From Spirochaetales bacterium (lineage in GTDB: Bacteria > Spirochaetota > Spirochaetia > DSM-2461): a DNA stretch of 64,000 nucleotides. The notes beneath the pieces are model-generated. The model saw nothing but the letters and a program-made list of their open reading frames with translations, was not told the origin of the DNA and ran no database searches. Location: positions 111,154 through 175,153 of the forward strand of contig JAQQAP010000011.1 in NCBI GenBank assembly GCA_028533045.1. Reading direction: 5' to 3'. A program made the position numbers and the translations under genes. Of this stretch, positions 61,619 to 64,000 are shown piece by piece. How positions within the stretch are numbered: the stretch's first letter is position 1; each line of letters begins with the position of its first letter.

Positions 61619-62716
61619 TCATAAGTTTTCCCCATCAAATGCAATGGGTATCAGTGTGAAAATCATTTTTCCCTCGGTTGTTCCGTCGCCCAATTCTCCG
61701 TAATCGTTTGATCCGCTTCCCCATAGATTGCCGTATTTGTCAAGAATAAGGGTGTGCCAGTACCAGGTGCTGACGGCGGCAGCATGGGATGAGACATGGA
61801 CAGGCTCGAGTTCCATATTCATATTTGAATCACCGGCACCTATCTGCCCGCCCTTGTTGTAGCCCATTCCCCAGACTGTGCCGTCCTTTTTCAAAATTAA
61901 GCTGTGCCCATAGCCGGCCGAGGCGGATGCTACGCCGCTGTCCATTATTTTGACCGGAGTAAACTTATTTACCCTTGTCCCGTCCCCGAGGGTTCCGAAA
62001 ACGTTCGCGCCCATGGCCCAGAGGCTGGTGTCTTTGCCCACTATCAGAGTATGCCTGTAACCTATGGAGACCGATGCAACGCCGTACTCGTATATTTTCA
62101 CGACATGGGACTTAAAATCGCTTTGTTGGAAACCCAACTCTCCATTTAAACTCCAACCCATACCCCAAAGGCTGCCGTCTTCCATGACGTACATGGTGTT
62201 GGCCCATCCCGCACAGACGTAGCTGACACCGCTTTCAACAATTTGCATGGGAGTGTTTACCTCGGTGCTTTCACTCGGTCCGAGGCCCCCCCCCAGATTG
62301 TATCCCATGCCCCACAGGCTGCCGTCATCCTTGATGAAAACGCTGTGAAGATCTCCGGCGGAAACCTGAAGAACACCGCCATCGATAATCTTCACTGGCT
62401 CCTTGAACCACTCTCCCTCGACCCCCAGTTGATGGGAGCGATTGTCCCCGAATCCCCAAAGGCTGCCGTCGTTCTTGATGAAGAGGCAGTGCCTCGAGCC
62501 GGCTGATACGGAACTTACCCCTTCGGCTTCGACGAGCAGCGGCTCAAGTCTCTGCTTTTTGTTTGAACTATTATCACCCACCAACCAAAGGCTGCCTGCG
62601 TCGGTCAGCAGCATCGAATATTCGTATCCCGCCTCTGCGGCTACAATCTTCGGTTCCTTCGAGCAGGATGATGCAATAAGAACGGTCAGCAGAATAAGGC
62701 AAATACTTTTTTTCAT
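61619..62716 (-). CDS. RCC1-repeat lipoprotein
   Basis: This 365-residue protein has a lipobox (LTVLIASSC, Cys about 18). About seven RCC1/BNR-like repeats follow, each with a core of the form SAGxxHxxxIKxDGSLWGxGxN (for example SAGSRHCLFIKNDGSLWGFG and SAGYGHSLILKKDGTVWGMG). It should fold as a seven-bladed propeller on the cell envelope and act in binding. The start has a weak ribosome site. The repeats are well conserved, so it is probably intact. Confidence 0.85.
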   Translation of the reverse strand: MKKSICLILLTVLIASSCSKEPKIVAAEAGYEYSMLLTDAGSLWLVGDNSSNKKQRLEPLLVEAEGVSSVSAGSRHCLFIKNDGSLWGFGDNRSHQLGVEGEWFKEPVKIIDGGVLQVSAGDLHSVFIKDDGSLWGMGYNLGGGLGPSESTEVNTPMQIVESGVSYVCAGWANTMYVMEDGSLWGMGWSLNGELGFQQSDFKSHVVKIYEYGVASVSIGYRHTLIVGKDTSLWAMGANVFGTLGDGTRVNKFTPVKIMDSGVASASAGYGHSLILKKDGTVWGMGYNKGGQIGAGDSNMNMELEPVHVSSHAAAVSTWYWHTLILDKYGNLWGSGSNDYGELGDGTTEGKMIFTLIPIAFDGENL

Positions 62717-62719
62717 AGA

Positions 62720-62953
62720 TTATTCCTTAATTTCAAATTCAAAATCCCTGAACATATAGCTTGAGGCATCTCTGCCGCTGAAATTTTGGGAGCCTGGATC
62801 AATTCGGGTGCCGTCAGGCAGTTCAAAATGGCATCCGGGAACGGCTCTGCGAACGAGCTTAACTAGGTCGATACTGTTGACGGGGCAGCACCGGAATCTT
62901 CTACGACCTCGACCATCATGGATACCATTGCAAGAGGATTCTCCGTTCTCCAT
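62720..62953 (-). CDS. Possible 77-residue hypothetical protein
   Basis: This frame ends four bases before the RCC1 start. The product is basic and Cys-rich at its start (GRGRRRFRCCPVNSI), with an acidic end (YMFRDFEFEIKE). I do not recognise it and see no strong ribosome site. It may be a remnant; the codons in its second half look gene-like. Confidence 0.35.
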   Translation of the reverse strand: MENGESSCNGIHDGRGRRRFRCCPVNSIDLVKLVRRAVPGCHFELPDGTRIDPGSQNFSGRDASSYMFRDFEFEIKE

Positions 62954-63012
62954 GATTATTTATATAATATACAGTATAAGTGCAATAAATCAACTTAAGG
63001 CAAGGATCATTT

Positions 63013-63122
63013 TTAAAGAGCTGCTCCCCAAGCCTAAAAGAGCTACTCTTTCAAACTTAAAGAGTCACTCTTTAAGCCTTGGTTCAGTACTCTTTAAGCC
63101 TTAAAGAGCCACTCTTTTAACG
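63013..63122. repeat. Array B: five tandem 22-bp partly palindromic units
   Basis: Five contiguous units of exactly 22 bp start at 63013, 63035, 63057, 63079 and 63101. Four have AAAGAG-N4-CTC and the fourth has the variant left arm ending in CAGT, as in units 3-5 of array A. Position relative to the DUF4469 gene and its terminator is the same as in array A. The last unit is followed by the same short linker and GGGCC before the terminator. Confidence 0.9.
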
Positions 63123-63136
63123 TAAAAATCGGGCCT

Positions 63137-63165
63137 AAAAAATCCCTCCGGGCAAGCCCGAAGGG
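63137..63165 (-). terminator. Intrinsic terminator after DUF4469 gene, copy B
   Basis: The minus-strand stem CCCTTCGGG / CCCGGAGGG with loop CTTG is followed by ATTTTTT. It differs from the copy A terminator by one loop base. Confidence 0.85.
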
Positions 63166-63185
63166 ATCAATCTGAACTCGTCACT

Positions 63186-63848
63186 CTAAGCGATTGTCAA
63201 AAGATTCTCGTAGGTACCCTGATTCGCCCTGGCCCCTTCCCCAATGACAACGGAGACGGAGTAATTTCCTGCCTCCAGATCGTCGGGAAGAAAACAGAGA
63301 ACCGACCGGCCCTTAACCTGAAAGATCTTGCCTACTTCGATTTTCTCCGTTTCCCCTTCCCGGGTCAGGTAGACCTGGGTCTCCCGGTTTTCCTCGGTAA
63401 AGTTGGCTCCCTTTAGTCCTATGAGCGCCCCTGCCGCCAAATCATCGCGCAGCTCCTGGCTTTCATAATCGAAGACTTGACGGATAAAGGGTTTAGACTG
63501 ACTCGGGTCCACATGTTCCACCCGGGCGTTCTTTATCAGGTCCGCCTTAAAGTCGTCCACGGGCTTGATGTTTACGCACACCCTGTGACGGCTCTCATCG
63601 AATCCGTCGTCGGAGGAGACGAAGCCGCCCCGAATGCTCACATTCGCCTTAAAGAGGTCCGTTTTCACGGGGAAGCCGGAGAGGATCTGCTCCATTACTG
63701 TTTCGCGGAGGAGGTCCATTACCACAAGGGTATCCTGGCGGGTGACGGTGGTGTTCTTGCCCAGCATGATGTCCACCAGCTCTTCCTGTTCGATGGTCTT
63801 TTTCTTGACCACGTTTGCCATGTACTTGTTTTCGTCGGAAGTACTCAA
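63186..63848 (-). pseudogene. HU-like/DUF4469 protein, copy B, 5' end disrupted
   Basis: The 220-residue frame from TTG 63848 (or from ATG 63812, MANVVKKK) matches copy A closely, with roughly 27 differences over about 208 aligned residues by eye. It retains the HU-like and DUF4469 domains (ending in GEGARANQGTYENLLTIA). Homology to copy A stops at LRENYL (about 63860), so the first 7-8 codons, start ATG and ribosome site are gone, replaced by a different sequence that carries a transposase-like start on the plus strand. Downstream translation from an internal start is possible, so it is not certainly dead. Confidence 0.7.
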
Positions 63849-63860
63849 ATAATTTTCTCT

Positions 63861-64000
63861 TAGGCCGAAATTCGAGTTTTAATGGACTATTATAAAACTT
63901 CCTCTCATTGTATAATTTGTTTATGGACAAAAACATACGATGGGAGGAAGTATGAATATAGTAGGATTATACACGATTATTGATGATTTTTTCAAATCCA
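63861..64000 (+). mobile_element. Left end of an insertion sequence (cut by window edge)
   Basis: The sequence unrelated to copy A begins at about 63861. From ATG 63952, preceded by GGGAGGAAG, the plus strand encodes MNIVGLYTIIDDFFKS and runs off the window. This start resembles IS982-like and related DDE transposases, whose N-termini often read xLFxxIDDFxK. The other end, the terminal repeats and the target duplication lie outside the window, so the family is a guess. Confidence 0.5.
63952..64000 (+). CDS. Probable transposase, N-terminal 16 residues only
   Basis: The partial frame MNIVGLYTIIDDFFKS has a good ribosome site and TATAAT at 63911-63916. It resembles the start of IS982-type transposases but is too short for a firm call. 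Confidence 0.45.
   Translation, partial: MNIVGLYTIIDDFFKS

Overview
The window reads as a free-living, probably anaerobic, diderm bacterium of moderate GC. Lipoproteins with SEC lipoboxes, RND efflux, an anaerobic-type sulfatase maturase and HU-domain/DUF4469 proteins would fit a Spirochaetales-like genome, but I saw no rRNA, tRNA or universal marker gene, so the placement is a guess. Coding density is high, most gene pairs overlap or lie a few bases apart, and no stretch over 300 bases is empty.

Region 1 (1-12.6 kb) is purine salvage and molybdenum hydroxylase chemistry. A YgfK-like oxidoreductase diverges from an operon of an unknown membrane protein, XdhC, guanine deaminase and a two-gene xanthine-dehydrogenase-type enzyme. 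It runs tail to tail into an FbpABC-type iron transporter. Region 2 (12.7-21.9 kb) is an AT-richer type I restriction-modification island (hsdM, hsdS ... hsdR, minus strand). Its middle holds a small membrane protein, a lone 44-codon basic gene on the other strand, a HigB toxin with a HigA-ImmA/IrrE-type antitoxin, a PF10127 nucleotidyltransferase, and the remnant of an internally deleted AlbA_2 gene.

Region 3 (21.9-23 kb) has its near-duplicate at the right edge (63.0-63.9 kb). Each copy has an HU-like/DUF4469 gene, a near-identical terminator, and then an exact array of 22-bp partly palindromic units (six in one copy, five in the other). The right copy is cut at its 5' end by what looks like an insertion sequence. 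I consider this module the best candidate for something undescribed.

Region 4 (23-40.5 kb) carries RND efflux; an OpuC/Osm-type osmoprotectant ABC transporter with a flavoprotein; two tandem CrtC-fold lipoproteins; two TetR regulators with recognisable operators; an esterase; and a Mut7-C RNase. Region 5 (40.6-45 kb) is a TetR-controlled DsrE-MFS-CDF operon, a deletion-fused toxin-antitoxin relic and an EFR1-type flavodoxin-ferredoxin.

Region 6 (45.2-56.3 kb) is a sulfate-ester cluster. On the plus strand it has an FGE-fold/PEBP fusion and two arylsulfotransferase-like proteins. On the minus strand an operon carries a duplicated-domain secreted protein, a Cys-type sulfatase and a two-component system, and a sulfatase maturase lies nearby. 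Region 7 (56.3-63 kb) has a LysE exporter with an XRE-cupin regulator, a flavodoxin, two beta-propeller-like proteins and an RCC1-repeat lipoprotein. Several genes (hsdM, higB, EFR1, one tetR) have a -10-like hexamer only 5-6 nt before the ATG and no Shine-Dalgarno, which suggests leaderless transcripts.
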